A stretch of 64,000 bases of DNA, from NCBI GenBank assembly GCA_947625785.1, contig CANQPS010000010.1, positions 1-64,000 of the forward strand. The letters are read 5' to 3'. Numbering within the stretch: the first letter of the stretch is position 1; each line of letters starts with the position of its first letter. Positions 17,735 to 26,940 of the stretch are shown here, piece after piece. The stretch is from an uncultured Clostridia bacterium (GTDB lineage Bacteria > Bacillota > Clostridia > Oscillospirales > Acutalibacteraceae). The translations under genes were made by a program, and so were the position numbers. Below the pieces are notes generated by a model. It saw only the letters and a program-made list of their open reading frames with translations, did not search any database and had not been told where the DNA came from.

Positions 17735-17761
17735 TAATATTATTTTATTAAGGTGATATAA

Positions 17762-19741
17762 TTGAAAATAGAAGTTGCAAAAACATCAGGCTTTTGTTTC
17801 GGTGTAAACAGAGCAATAAATAAAGTACAAGAACTTTTAGATAAAGGTAAAAGCGTATGCACACTCGGAGAAATAATCCATAATAAACAAATGGTCGAGA
17901 AACTCTCCAAAAGTGGCGTTAGAATAATAAACACTCCGGACGAAGCAGAAAAAGGAGATATAATTGTAATTCGTTCACACGGAGTTCCCCTTGCCGTTAA
18001 AGAAGAAATTTCAAGATTAGGATTTGAGTGTTGTGACGCAACTTGTCCGTTTGTATCTAAAATACACAATATAGTTTCCAAAGCGTCAGAAAAAAATATT
18101 CCCGTAATCATAGCAGGTGATAAAAATCACCCCGAAGTGCAGGGAATAATGGGACACTGTAAATCAAATGTTTTTACATTTAAAAACCAAATTGAACTGG
18201 AAGAACTTGTCAAAAATACAAAAAATTTGTATAATGAAGAAGTATGGTTAGTTGTACAAACTACATTTGATGTTTCAGCATTTAAAAATTATTTAAAAAC
18301 TATAAAAAAGGTCTATACAAATGTTAAAATTTTTGATACAATATGTAGTGCTACGACAGATAGGCAGGAAGAAGCGAATATTCTGTCAAAACAATCAGAT
18401 GTTATGATAGTTATAGGCGGAAAAAACAGTTCAAACACTACTAAACTTTACAATATATGTAAAAATAATTGTAAACAGACATATTTGATAGAAACTGCTG
18501 ATGAGCTGAATTTAGATGTAGCAGTCTTAAAAAAAGCAGCCTGTATAGGCATTACTGCCGGAGCTTCAACTCCTGCGATAATTATAAAGGAGGTATTTAA
18601 TACCATGAAAGAAATTTTAAACGAAAATGAACAGTCATTTGAGGAACTGCTCGAAGAATCATTAAAGAGTATGAATTCAGATGATAAAGTACACGGTGTA
18701 GTAGCAAGAATTACACCAAACGCTGTCTATGTAGAGGTAGAGGGCAGAAAGCAATCAGGTTTTATTCCGCTTGACGAGCTTTCGGCTGACCCTAATGCCA
18801 AAGCTGAGGACATTGTTAAGGTTGGAGATGAACTCGACCTGCTTATTATGCGTACTAATGACCAAGAGGGAACAATTATGCTCTCTAAAAAAAGAGTTGA
18901 CGCAAATAAGGGTTGGGATATAATATCAGAGGCTTTACAAAACAAAGAAGTACTTACAGGTATTGTTACAGATGTTATTAAAGGCGGTATAATTGCAGTA
19001 ACAAACGCAATAAGAGTATTTATACCGGCTTCGCAGGCTACTGTAAACAAGGGCGAAACTTTGGAGAGTTTACTTAAAAAAGAAGTTAAATTTCATATTA
19101 TAGAAGTAAACAGAGCAAAAAGAAAAGCGGTTGGTTCAATCCGCTCGGTAGCAAAAGAGCAAAAGAAAGAAATTATGGCTAAATTCTGGGAAACAGCAGA
19201 AATCGGTAAAAAATACACAGGTAAAGTTAAATCTTTAACAAGTTATGGTGCATTTGTCGATATTGGCGGTATTGATGGAATGATTCATATTTCGGAGCTT
19301 TCTTGGACAAAGATTAAACATCCGTCAGAGGTTGTAAATGTCGGTGATACGGTAGAAGTATATATCAAGAGCTTTGATGCTGAAAAAGGCAAAATTTCAT
19401 TGGGCTATAAAAAAGATGAGGATAAGCCTTGGGAAGTATTAAAACGAGAGTATCCTGTTGGAACAGTTGCAGAAGTGCAAATTGTCAGCTTAACATCATT
19501 CGGTGCTTTTGCCAGAATTTTACCTACAATAGACGGCCTTATTCATATTTCACAGATTTCAGACCATAGAATTGAAAAACCACAAGATGTTCTTTCTGTT
19601 GGCGATAAGGTAAAAGCTAAAATTACAGCTATTGATTTTGAAAAGAAAAAAATCAGCCTTTCAATAAGAGCATTACTCGTAAATGATGAGGAAACACAAA
19701 AAACCGTCACAGACGAAACAACAGAAAAGACTGCTGAATAA
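17762..19741 (+). CDS. ispH: IspH (HMBPP reductase) fused to ribosomal protein S1 domains
   Basis: This is a bifunctional 659-residue protein. Residues 1 to about 283 are IspH, the last enzyme of the MEP isoprenoid pathway, with its three 4Fe-4S cysteines (Cys12 in SGFCFG, Cys95 in CDATCP, Cys195 in DTICSA) and NHPEVQG carrying the acidic catalytic residue. From about 308 come four S1 RNA-binding repeats, as in RpsA; the third (SLTSYGAFVDIGG) and fourth (SLTSFGAFARIL) are the clearest. This fusion is known in Clostridia. The start is TTG 17762 with AAGGTGAT before it. It closes the cmk cluster. Confidence 0.94.
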   Translation: MKIEVAKTSGFCFGVNRAINKVQELLDKGKSVCTLGEIIHNKQMVEKLSKSGVRIINTPDEAEKGDIIVIRSHGVPLAVKEEISRLGFECCDATCPFVSKIHNIVSKASEKNIPVIIAGDKNHPEVQGIMGHCKSNVFTFKNQIELEELVKNTKNLYNEEVWLVVQTTFDVSAFKNYLKTIKKVYTNVKIFDTICSATTDRQEEANILSKQSDVMIVIGGKNSSNTTKLYNICKNNCKQTYLIETADELNLDVAVLKKAACIGITAGASTPAIIIKEVFNTMKEILNENEQSFEELLEESLKSMNSDDKVHGVVARITPNAVYVEVEGRKQSGFIPLDELSADPNAKAEDIVKVGDELDLLIMRTNDQEGTIMLSKKRVDANKGWDIISEALQNKEVLTGIVTDVIKGGIIAVTNAIRVFIPASQATVNKGETLESLLKKEVKFHIIEVNRAKRKAVGSIRSVAKEQKKEIMAKFWETAEIGKKYTGKVKSLTSYGAFVDIGGIDGMIHISELSWTKIKHPSEVVNVGDTVEVYIKSFDAEKGKISLGYKKDEDKPWEVLKREYPVGTVAEVQIVSLTSFGAFARILPTIDGLIHISQISDHRIEKPQDVLSVGDKVKAKITAIDFEKKKISLSIRALLVNDEETQKTVTDETTEKTAE

Positions 19742-19781
19742 TTTTAATTTTTCAGTTAATCATAAATTTAACCATATTACA

Positions 19782-19813
19782 AAACTCCCTCACTTTTGAC
19801 TATAAAGTGGGGG
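19782..19813 (+). terminator. Hairpin after ispH-rpsA
   Basis: CCCTCACTTT pairs with AAAGTGGGGG (with a G-T pair) about 45 bases after the stop. No T-run follows, so it is a weak terminator or an mRNA end hairpin. Confidence 0.35.
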
Positions 19814-19855
19814 AATATATGTAGTTTAATTTATTGAAAGGGTGGATTTATTATT

Positions 19856-20401
19856 ATGAATATTAAAGAGCAGTCACAAAAAATAATTATTGAATTATTA
19901 GAAATATGTAATCTTAAAAAAGATGATATATTTGTAGTAGGTTGTTCATCGAGTGAAGTTTGCGGTGAAAGAATAGGGACTTCATCAAGTATAGAAACCG
20001 CAAAACAAATATTTGATGGCATATATCCTGTTCTAAAAGAAAAAGACATATATTTAGCAGTACAATGTTGCGAACATTTAAACAGAGCTATTATAATTGA
20101 AAACGAATGTGCTAAGAAATATAATCTCGAAATAGTTAATGTTATGCCGCAAATAAAAGCCGGTGGAAGTATGGCAACAACAGCTTTTATGGAGTTTAAA
20201 GAGCCTGTTGCGGTTGAACATATAAAAGCTAATGCCGGAATTGATATAGGGGGAACATTGATTGGTATGCATCTTAAAGATGTGGCAGTTCCCGTTAGAA
20301 TATCCGTTAATAAATTGGGTAATGCAAATATAATCTGTGCAAGAACAAGACCAAAATTTATTGGTGGTGAAAGAGCATTTTATCAGGATAATTTAAAATA
20401 A
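19856..20401 (+). CDS. YwlG-family (DUF436, TIGR01440) conserved protein
   Basis: This 181-residue conserved protein has the family blocks FVVGCSSSEVCGERIG, AVQCCEHLNRAI and ANAGIDIGGTLIGMHL. The YwlG/DUF436 family is widespread in Firmicutes and has no established function. Several conserved cysteines (CSSSEVCG, QCCEH) suggest metal or redox chemistry, but that is inference. ATG 19856 follows AAAGGGTGG. An HD-domain gene follows after 13 bases, probably in one operon. Confidence 0.85.
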   Translation: MNIKEQSQKIIIELLEICNLKKDDIFVVGCSSSEVCGERIGTSSSIETAKQIFDGIYPVLKEKDIYLAVQCCEHLNRAIIIENECAKKYNLEIVNVMPQIKAGGSMATTAFMEFKEPVAVEHIKANAGIDIGGTLIGMHLKDVAVPVRISVNKLGNANIICARTRPKFIGGERAFYQDNLK

Positions 20402-20414
20402 GGTGTGATTTTAT

Positions 20415-21005
20415 ATGAGTTATGTTGCCAATTGTAAAGATGAGTTTGTTCAGATTTATAAAGAGAATATTAAAAGAAACGGCAGTGATAAATTATTAGA
20501 TTGGCTTTGCAACACAGATTTTTTTACAGCACCGGCAAGTTCAAAATTTCATAGTTCATTTGAGGGCGGTTTAGCTTATCATAGCTTATCTGTCTATAAA
20601 CTGCTTATGGAAAAGCATTTTGACCCTGAAAAAGATAATAAAGAAAGTTTTACATTATGTTCATTATTACACGATTTATGTAAGGCAAGATTTTACAAAG
20701 TGAGCAGCAGAAATGTAAAGAATGATGTTACAGGTAAGTGGGAATCAGTGCCATATTATTCTATTGAAGATGCTTTTCCGTATGGTCACGGTGAAAAATC
20801 CGTTTTTTTGATAGAGCGATTTGTAAGGTTATCACCTGAGGAGGCTATTGCAATAAGGTGGCATATGGGGGGATTTGACGACAGTGTCAAAGCCGGTAAT
20901 TTTACTATGAGTGTTGCGTTTGAAAAATATCCCCTTGCCGTTAAATTACATCTGGCAGATTTAGAATCAACATATTTATTAGAGGGAAAGGATTGCCCTA
21001 AGTAA
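20415..21005 (+). CDS. HD-domain phosphohydrolase-like protein
   Basis: This 196-residue protein carries the metal-binding pattern of an HD domain: GGLAYHSLSVY, then LLHDLCKARF with the HD pair, then YGHGEKS and RWHMGGFD. Such domains usually hydrolyse nucleotides or phosphodiesters. The substrate is not evident. It follows the YwlG-family gene by 13 bases with AAGGTGTGAT as ribosome binding site and has no other partner. Confidence 0.75.
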   Translation: MSYVANCKDEFVQIYKENIKRNGSDKLLDWLCNTDFFTAPASSKFHSSFEGGLAYHSLSVYKLLMEKHFDPEKDNKESFTLCSLLHDLCKARFYKVSSRNVKNDVTGKWESVPYYSIEDAFPYGHGEKSVFLIERFVRLSPEEAIAIRWHMGGFDDSVKAGNFTMSVAFEKYPLAVKLHLADLESTYLLEGKDCPK

Positions 21006-21049
21006 AATTATTAATTTAAGTTAAATATTGCTAAAAGGGGTTTTGAAAA

Positions 21050-21151
21050 TTGAATAGGAAACATAAGAAAGTCGTCAGAATAATTGCCCTTGTTATGGTA
21101 GGTTTGATGCTTCTTGGTGTAATCGCAACTGCTTTATATACAATAGGGTAA
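21050..21151 (+). CDS. Small single-pass membrane protein (33 residues)
   Basis: A short frame starts at TTG 21050, nine bases after AAAAGGGG, and encodes a basic N-terminus (MNRKHKKVVRI) followed by one hydrophobic helix, ending YTIG. A strong terminator follows its stop at once, which supports it as a real transcribed gene. Similar KK-rich mini membrane proteins are common in Clostridia; function unknown. Confidence 0.6.
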   Translation: MNRKHKKVVRIIALVMVGLMLLGVIATALYTIG

Positions 21152-21166
21152 GATTTTAAGAAAATA

Positions 21167-21208
21167 AATCTCCGTAGATTTTTAAGTAAAATTCTACGGA
21201 GATTTTAT
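21167..21208 (+). terminator. Rho-independent terminator
   Basis: AATCTCCGTAGA (21167-21178) pairs perfectly with TCTACGGAGATT (21193-21204) and is followed by TTATAT. It ends the + strand operon at 19856-21151. Confidence 0.85.
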
Positions 21209-21212
21209 ATAT

Positions 21213-21263
21213 AAAAAAACAATGAGAAAGAAGCCTTATATTACATAAAACTTCTCTCTCATT
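21213..21263 (-). terminator. Terminator of htrA
   Basis: AATGAGAAAGAAG and CTTCTCTCTCATT form a stem with one mismatch. Read on the - strand it is followed by GTTTTTTT, so it ends the convergent htrA transcript. Confidence 0.75.
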
Positions 21264-21341
21264 GCCAAAAAAAGAAAAGGAGAAAAATGAAAAAATTCAA
21301 AAATGAACTCGTAAACTAATTTAATTATTTAAGACACATAA

Positions 21342-22706
21342 TTAATCTTGTGTCTTTTCGATAAGTTCAACATCAATTTTCATTTCTGAGCCATCTCTCT
21401 CGATAACAAATTTCAATTTATCACCGACTTTATGCTCTTTTAACACTGAACTTATATCTTCTGATGAACTTATATTTTTACCTTCAACGGAAATAATTCT
21501 GTCACCGGATTTTAGTGCATCGTTATTTGATTGATAAACATAAACACCCAAATCGTTTACTCTATATCTCCAAGCCATATCTTGGCTCGTTATATTAAGT
21601 AATGTGGCATCGAGTGCAACTCTGCCCTTAACATAACCGTATTGTTTTAAATCGCCAATAACATTTACTACATCATCAATAGGAATTGCAAATCCCAAAC
21701 CTTCAACACTAGTTCCGGAAGATGATGAGTTAGCCTTAGCAACTACAAGTGCTATAAGTTCACCTTTACTATTGAAAACGCCGCCGCCCGAATTGCCCGG
21801 ATTTATTGCGGCACTTATTTGTAATAGGCTGTTTGTAATACCATCTATTGTTATATCTCTGTCCAAAGCACTGATAATGCCTTCTGTTACTGTTCCGCCT
21901 AATTGTCCGAGTGGATTTCCGATAGCGACTATATCTTCACCAACTTTTAAATTTTCTGATGAACCTATAACAGCGGCTTTCAGACCGGTGGCATCTATCT
22001 TAAGCAATGCGACATCTATTTCGCTGTCAGAACCAATAACTTCGGCGGTATATGTTTCACCATTTCTTAAAGTAATATTTATATTTGTAGCACCGTCTAT
22101 AACGTGGTGATTAGTAATAATATAACCGTCTTCTGAAATGATTACACCGCTGCCGGCACCTTCACTAACATATTGTTGTACAAAATATCCGCCGGTTACT
22201 ACAGTTTCGGTTCTTATTTCGACAACGCTGTCTGCTGCGACTTCTGCGATTTCTGATGTTTTTAATTCTGCACCATTTTCATCATCTGTTTTATTTACAG
22301 TATTTACAACCTTTTGTATTACAAGCTCATCATCTTTATTATCCGTTTTTGCAGCATCGCCCGATGATACCGAATTGCTGTTTGCAGTAAGAGTTTTTGC
22401 AATAAATCCTCCTCCAAAACCAATTCCCATAGATAAGATAATGCTTGCGGCTATAATAACTGTTGCTGTTTTTTTGCTCATCACTTTAACAACTTTATCA
22501 GATTGTTTTGGTGCGGTATTACTTCTAATGTTAATATCCTGTGTAGGAAAACTATCTGAGAAATTCCCTGTTTGCTGATAGCCTTGACGATTATTGTAAT
22601 AATCCTGATAATATACATTAGATTGGTCATTGACATTAGCAGGTGTGATATTTTGTGAAATATCATTATTAACATTGTTATTGTTGTTTTCATTAAAGTC
22701 ATTCAT
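21342..22706 (-). CDS. htrA: HtrA/DegP-type membrane-anchored serine protease
   Basis: This 454-residue envelope quality-control protease has an Asn/Gln-rich cytoplasmic N-terminus (1-75), a membrane anchor at about 81-103 and a trypsin-like domain with the catalytic triad His201 (TNHHV), Asp231 (IDVALLK) and Ser306 (NPGNSGGG). A C-terminal PDZ domain covers about 360-450 (LKSGDRIISVEGK). The ATG at 22706 is chosen because GGAGG lies eight bases before it; a TTG five codons upstream overlaps that ribosome binding site. It stands alone, divergent from nrdD. Confidence 0.93.
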   Translation of the reverse strand: MNDFNENNNNNVNNDISQNITPANVNDQSNVYYQDYYNNRQGYQQTGNFSDSFPTQDINIRSNTAPKQSDKVVKVMSKKTATVIIAASIILSMGIGFGGGFIAKTLTANSNSVSSGDAAKTDNKDDELVIQKVVNTVNKTDDENGAELKTSEIAEVAADSVVEIRTETVVTGGYFVQQYVSEGAGSGVIISEDGYIITNHHVIDGATNINITLRNGETYTAEVIGSDSEIDVALLKIDATGLKAAVIGSSENLKVGEDIVAIGNPLGQLGGTVTEGIISALDRDITIDGITNSLLQISAAINPGNSGGGVFNSKGELIALVVAKANSSSSGTSVEGLGFAIPIDDVVNVIGDLKQYGYVKGRVALDATLLNITSQDMAWRYRVNDLGVYVYQSNNDALKSGDRIISVEGKNISSSEDISSVLKEHKVGDKLKFVIERDGSEMKIDVELIEKTQD

Positions 22707-23127
22707 AAATAAATCCTCCAATTAATTGATGTAATTATAATATAAACCAATAAAGTGAATTTTATTTGAAAGCTATATTAAAATAACACAAAAATTAAAT
22801 TGACAAAATATGAACAAAACTTAAAACTTAATATCAACTTAATTAATTATATATGGACTTAGAGAAAAATTCAAGGTGTTATTAAGAAAAAAACTGAATT
22901 TTTGCGAAATTTTATAATTTAGACATATTTTTTACCTAAACTTGAATAAGATTTATGTTATTTACTTAAACGCACCTATATTATATATGTATTATGTATA
23001 AAATTATTGTCAGCCTTTTGAGAAACTTTTTTATAGAAAATTTGTTATTTTAGCTTTACGAAAGTTTAAAAAAAATTATTGTGTATTTGTTATGAAAATT
23101 AATGGACAAATACAGCAATTATTACAT
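22707..23127. other. Long AT-rich intergenic region between htrA and nrdD
   Basis: About 420 bases separate the divergent htrA start from the nrdD promoter. They are very AT-rich and hold no convincing ORF, RNA fold or repeat. They must contain the htrA promoter, but I could not pick one with confidence. Confidence 0.4.
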
Positions 23128-23156
23128 TTGACATATAACAATATATAGATTATAAT
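23128..23156 (+). promoter_or_regulatory. Sigma-A promoter of nrdD
   Basis: TTGACA (23128-23133) and TATAAT (23151-23156) are spaced by 17 bases, ideal consensus. The spacer contains ACAATATATAGATT, loosely like half of an NrdR box, but the match is too weak to claim NrdR control. Confidence 0.75.
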
Positions 23157-23202
23157 TTTATAGTGCTACAAAATATAGTATAAAAAGGGAGAGTTATCCA
23201 AA

Positions 23203-25443
23203 ATGATTAAAACAATTATAAAACGTGATGGAAGAAATGCAGACTTTGATGTAAAAAAAATTGCCGATGCAATCTTTAAGGCTGCACAAGCTCTTGGTGG
23301 AAGCGACTATGATAATGCAGAAAAGTTGGCACAACAGGTTTGCGAATATCTTGAAAATGACGAACATATTACAACACCTACCGTTGAACATATTCAGGAT
23401 ATTGTGGAAAAAATATTGATTGAAAACGGTCACGCAAGAACTGCAAAAGAATATATTTTGTATAGAGCAGAGCGTACAAGAGTTCGAGATATGAACACAA
23501 AGCTGATGAAAATATATGAGGATTTAACCTTTAAATCTGCAAAGGACGCTGATGTTAAGCGTGAAAATGCAAATATAGATGGCGATACTGCTATGGGCAC
23601 AATGCTTAAATACGGTTCTGAGGGTGCGAAACAGTTCTATGAAATGTATATACTTAAACCGGAACACGCAAAAGCTCATCGTGAAGGTGATATTCATATA
23701 CACGATTTGGATTTTCTCACACTTACAACAACTTGTTGTCAAATTGATATAGATAAACTTTTTTCAAATGGTTTTTCAACGGGTCACGGATTTTTAAGAG
23801 AGCCAAATGATATTGCAAGTTATTCGGCTCTTGCGTGTATAGCTATTCAATCCAATCAGAACGACCAGCACGGTGGTCAAAGCATACCTAATTTTGACTA
23901 TGCTATGGCTAAGGGTGTTATTAAAACTTACAAAAGACACTATAAAAGAAATATTGCCCGTGCAATTGAGCTTCTTGAAGATGATGAAAATGCTCATCAG
24001 ACTGCCGAAAATATTACCGAAAAAGCAGAACAGATAAGCAATGAATTTCCAAGACTTTCCGACTGCGAAAACTATATGAAAGCTGAATTTAATATCTTGG
24101 CGGACTTATATGGTAAGGATATTGCAAATAAAATGCAATCCTTTGCCTATAAAAACGCTCATAAAGAAACTGAACGCTCAGTATATCAGGCTATGGAGGC
24201 ATTTGTTCACAATCTTAATACTATGCATTCAAGAGCAGGTGCTCAAATACCTTTCAGCTCAATAAATTATGGTTTGGATACAAGTAAAGAAGGTCAGCTT
24301 GTCATTAAAAATATTTTACTTGCTACCGAAGCAGGTCTTGGAAACGGTGAAACACCTATATTCCCTATACATATATTTAAAGTGAAAGAAGGAATAAATT
24401 TTAATCCCGGTGAACCTAATTATGATTTATTTAAATTGGCTTGCAGAGTTAGTGCAAAAAGATTATTTCCTAATTTTTCGTTTATTGATGCACCATTTAA
24501 TTTAAAGTATTACAAGGAAGGTCACCCGGAAACAGAAGTTGCATATATGGGCTGTCGTACCCGTGTTATGGCAAATAATTACGATAAGAGCCGAGAAATT
24601 GTTTTTGGAAGAGGAAATTTAAGTTTTACATCTGTTAACTTACCAAGACTTGCGATATTAAGTAATAAAAATATTGATTTTTTCTATGAACAATTAGACA
24701 GAAAAATAGACCTCGTTATAGACCAACTTTTAGCAAGATTTGAATTACAAGCTCAGAAAAAAGTAAGAAATTATCCTTTCCTTATGGGACAAGGAATATG
24801 GATAGATTCCGATAAACTTGGTATCGATGATGAGGTTCGTGAAGTACTAAAACACGGTACTTTAACAATGGGATTTATTGGTCTTGCAGAATGTCTTAAG
24901 GCACTTACAGGAGCACATCACGGTGAAAGCAAAGAATCTCAAAATCTTGGTCTTGAAATTGTCGGATATATGAGAAAAAGAATGGACGAAGCAACAGAAA
25001 AATATGGTCTTAATTTTTCTCTTATAGCAACACCGGCAGAAGGTTTGTCAGGAAGATTTGTCAAAATTGATGCGAAGCGTTTTGGTAAAATCGAAGGTGT
25101 TACCGACAGAGATTATTATACAAATTCATTTCATATTCCTGTATATTATAATATTTCCGCCTTTGAGAAAATTAAACTTGAAGCTCCGTATCATAACCTT
25201 ACAAACGGTGGACATATTTCTTATGTTGAACTTGATGGTGACCCTACTAAAAATCTTGACGCATTTGAACAAATCGTCCGTTTTATGAAGGAATGTGGTA
25301 TAGGATATGGTTCGATAAATCACCCTGTTGACCGAGACCCTTGTTGTGGATTTACCGGTATTATTGATGATGTATGTCCTCAATGTGGCAGAAAAGAATG
25401 TGAGCGTGAAGAACATTCAGAAAGAATTAAGCGTTTAATTTAA
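23203..25443 (+). CDS. nrdD: Class III anaerobic ribonucleotide reductase, lacking the glycyl-radical tail
   Basis: This 746-residue enzyme would reduce ribonucleotides without oxygen using a glycyl radical made by NrdG. An ATP-cone (about 1-95) and the full barrel are visible (HIHDLD, MHSRAGAQIPFSSINYG, MGCRTRVM, NGGHISYVE). The C-terminal zinc module is CCGFTGIIDDVCPQCG. The protein then ends ERIKRLI, exactly where homologues continue with the glycyl-radical motif (R-I-T-G-Y-L) and about 20 more residues. No such motif follows in any frame. A terminator-like hairpin and nrdG come next. Either the gene is truncated or the radical domain is supplied in trans. Confidence 0.85.
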   Translation: MIKTIIKRDGRNADFDVKKIADAIFKAAQALGGSDYDNAEKLAQQVCEYLENDEHITTPTVEHIQDIVEKILIENGHARTAKEYILYRAERTRVRDMNTKLMKIYEDLTFKSAKDADVKRENANIDGDTAMGTMLKYGSEGAKQFYEMYILKPEHAKAHREGDIHIHDLDFLTLTTTCCQIDIDKLFSNGFSTGHGFLREPNDIASYSALACIAIQSNQNDQHGGQSIPNFDYAMAKGVIKTYKRHYKRNIARAIELLEDDENAHQTAENITEKAEQISNEFPRLSDCENYMKAEFNILADLYGKDIANKMQSFAYKNAHKETERSVYQAMEAFVHNLNTMHSRAGAQIPFSSINYGLDTSKEGQLVIKNILLATEAGLGNGETPIFPIHIFKVKEGINFNPGEPNYDLFKLACRVSAKRLFPNFSFIDAPFNLKYYKEGHPETEVAYMGCRTRVMANNYDKSREIVFGRGNLSFTSVNLPRLAILSNKNIDFFYEQLDRKIDLVIDQLLARFELQAQKKVRNYPFLMGQGIWIDSDKLGIDDEVREVLKHGTLTMGFIGLAECLKALTGAHHGESKESQNLGLEIVGYMRKRMDEATEKYGLNFSLIATPAEGLSGRFVKIDAKRFGKIEGVTDRDYYTNSFHIPVYYNISAFEKIKLEAPYHNLTNGGHISYVELDGDPTKNLDAFEQIVRFMKECGIGYGSINHPVDRDPCCGFTGIIDDVCPQCGRKECEREEHSERIKRLI

Positions 25444-25452
25444 AATAAATTA

Positions 25453-25475
25453 GGGCGAACATAAACTGTTCGCCC
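25453..25475 (+). terminator. Perfect hairpin between nrdD and nrdG
   Basis: GGGCGAACA (25453-25461) pairs with TGTTCGCCC (25467-25475) ten bases after the nrdD stop, with no T-run. It may attenuate or stabilise rather than fully stop transcription, because nrdG lies 33 bases further on with no clear promoter of its own. Confidence 0.55.
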
Positions 25476-25507
25476 ATTGATATTATATAAATAAAAAGGT
25501 GATAAAT

Positions 25508-26011
25508 ATGGAAATTCGTTTGTCTGGAATTATTAAGGAAAGTATTGTTGATGGTAATGGAATTAGAATGGTTGTATTCACACAAGGCTGTCCCCATAAC
25601 TGCGAAGGCTGCCACAATCCTCAGACACACGATATAAATGGCGGATATATGGCAGATATTGATGAAATTTTTCGTGAGTTTAAATCTGACCCCTTGCTTA
25701 GCGGAATAACTTTTTCCGGAGGAGAACCGTTTATTCAGCCTGTACCACTGACTGAACTCGCCAAAATGGTTAAAAGTATAAATAAAAGCGTCATATCTTA
25801 TACAGGATTTACATTTGAGGAATTAATTCATATTTCCGAAAGTAAACCCGAAGTACTTGAATTATTAAAAAATATAGATTATCTCATAGATGGGAGATTT
25901 ATTCTTTCACAAAGAAGTCTGACGCTGAAATTCAGAGGCTCTAAAAATCAAAGAATAATTGATGTCAGAAAATCTCTCGAAAATAATATTGTTATTGAAA
26001 CGGAATTGTAA
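25508..26011 (+). CDS. nrdG: Anaerobic ribonucleotide reductase activating protein
   Basis: This 167-residue radical SAM enzyme generates the glycyl radical of NrdD. The 4Fe-4S motif CPHNCEGC (Cys28, Cys32, Cys35; CxxxCxxC) and the SAM-binding FSGGEP are present, followed by DGRF. ATG 25508 follows AAAAGGTGAT; a GTG three codons upstream overlaps the ribosome binding site. It is placed just behind nrdD, its normal partner, and looks intact even though that nrdD lacks the residue it would activate. Confidence 0.92.
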   Translation: MEIRLSGIIKESIVDGNGIRMVVFTQGCPHNCEGCHNPQTHDINGGYMADIDEIFREFKSDPLLSGITFSGGEPFIQPVPLTELAKMVKSINKSVISYTGFTFEELIHISESKPEVLELLKNIDYLIDGRFILSQRSLTLKFRGSKNQRIIDVRKSLENNIVIETEL

Positions 26012-26060
26012 ATAAATTAATTATTAATTAGTAAATTTTTTAGCTTTATGTATAAAAATA

Positions 26061-26089
26061 TTGTAATTTTTTGTGTAATGTGGTATAAT
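26061..26089 (+). promoter_or_regulatory. Sigma-A promoter of proBA
   Basis: TTGTAA (26061-26066), 17 bases, TATAAT (26084-26089), 36 bases before proB. Confidence 0.7.
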
Positions 26090-26125
26090 ATTTTGCAAGT
26101 ATATTAAAGATAAGGTGTTCGTTTG

Positions 26126-26914
26126 ATGAAAGAGAAAAGAATAGTTATAAAAGTAGGTACATCAACGCTTACTTATGACAGCGGAAAGTTAAATCTTAGA
26201 GGTATAGATAAATTATGTAAAGTTATTTGTGATTTGCAAAATGCAGGTAATAATATAATATTAGTCAGTTCAGGAGCTATCGGTGCAGGCGTCGGAAAGT
26301 TAGGACTAAAGGAACGCCCCACCGAAACAAGATACAGACAAGCATTAGCGGCCGTAGGTCAATGTGAACTTATGTTTATATATGATAAATTTTTTGGAGA
26401 TTATAATAATACAGTAGCACAGGTTTTAATAACCAAAGATGTTGTTGTAAATGATTTATCGAGGCAGCATATTATAAATACATTTAACGCACTGTTGGAA
26501 ATGAATATTATTCCTATCGTAAATGAAAATGATACAGTTGCAGTAGACGAGCTGGTAGGGGCAAATATAGGTGATAATGATACATTATCGGCAGTTGTTG
26601 CTGATATAGTTGATGCAGATTTGCTTGTTATTCTATCTGATATTGATGGACTTTATGATAAAGACCCCCGTATAAATAGTGACGCAAAAAAAATAGATGA
26701 AGTTAGACAAATTGATGATAATATACGCAGTATGGCAGGTGGGGTTGGTACAAATCGCGGTACAGGCGGTATGGCTACAAAAATAACAGCAGCAACATTA
26801 TCAACTGATGCGGGAATAGACTGTTGTATAATGAATGGCAGCGACCCCTCAAAATTATATGATTTATTGGAGGGTAAACCAATAGGAACAATATTTTTAG
26901 CACCTAAAAAATAA
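26126..26914 (+). CDS. proB: Glutamate 5-kinase
   Basis: This 262-residue kinase catalyses the first step of proline synthesis, forming glutamyl 5-phosphate. KVGTSTLT, LVSSGAIGAGVGKL, NENDTVA and GVGTNRGTGGMATK are the amino-acid-kinase signatures. It lacks the C-terminal PUA domain of the longer enzymes, which is common in Firmicutes. ATG 26126 follows AAGGTG; the adjacent TTG 26123 is less likely. proA follows 26 bases downstream. Confidence 0.94.
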   Translation: MKEKRIVIKVGTSTLTYDSGKLNLRGIDKLCKVICDLQNAGNNIILVSSGAIGAGVGKLGLKERPTETRYRQALAAVGQCELMFIYDKFFGDYNNTVAQVLITKDVVVNDLSRQHIINTFNALLEMNIIPIVNENDTVAVDELVGANIGDNDTLSAVVADIVDADLLVILSDIDGLYDKDPRINSDAKKIDEVRQIDDNIRSMAGGVGTNRGTGGMATKITAATLSTDAGIDCCIMNGSDPSKLYDLLEGKPIGTIFLAPKK

Positions 26915-26940
26915 TTTTATATCACAGGAGTGACTTGAAT

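Noticed and set aside
21772-22578. Two + strand frames opposite htrA
   Set aside because: Antisense to the protease and linker regions; no start signals and repetitive Ser/Thr/Pro content typical of shadows.
23128-23180. NrdR box upstream of nrdD
   Set aside because: ACAATATATAGATT and GCTACAAAATATAGTA only loosely resemble the consensus; not enough for a site call.
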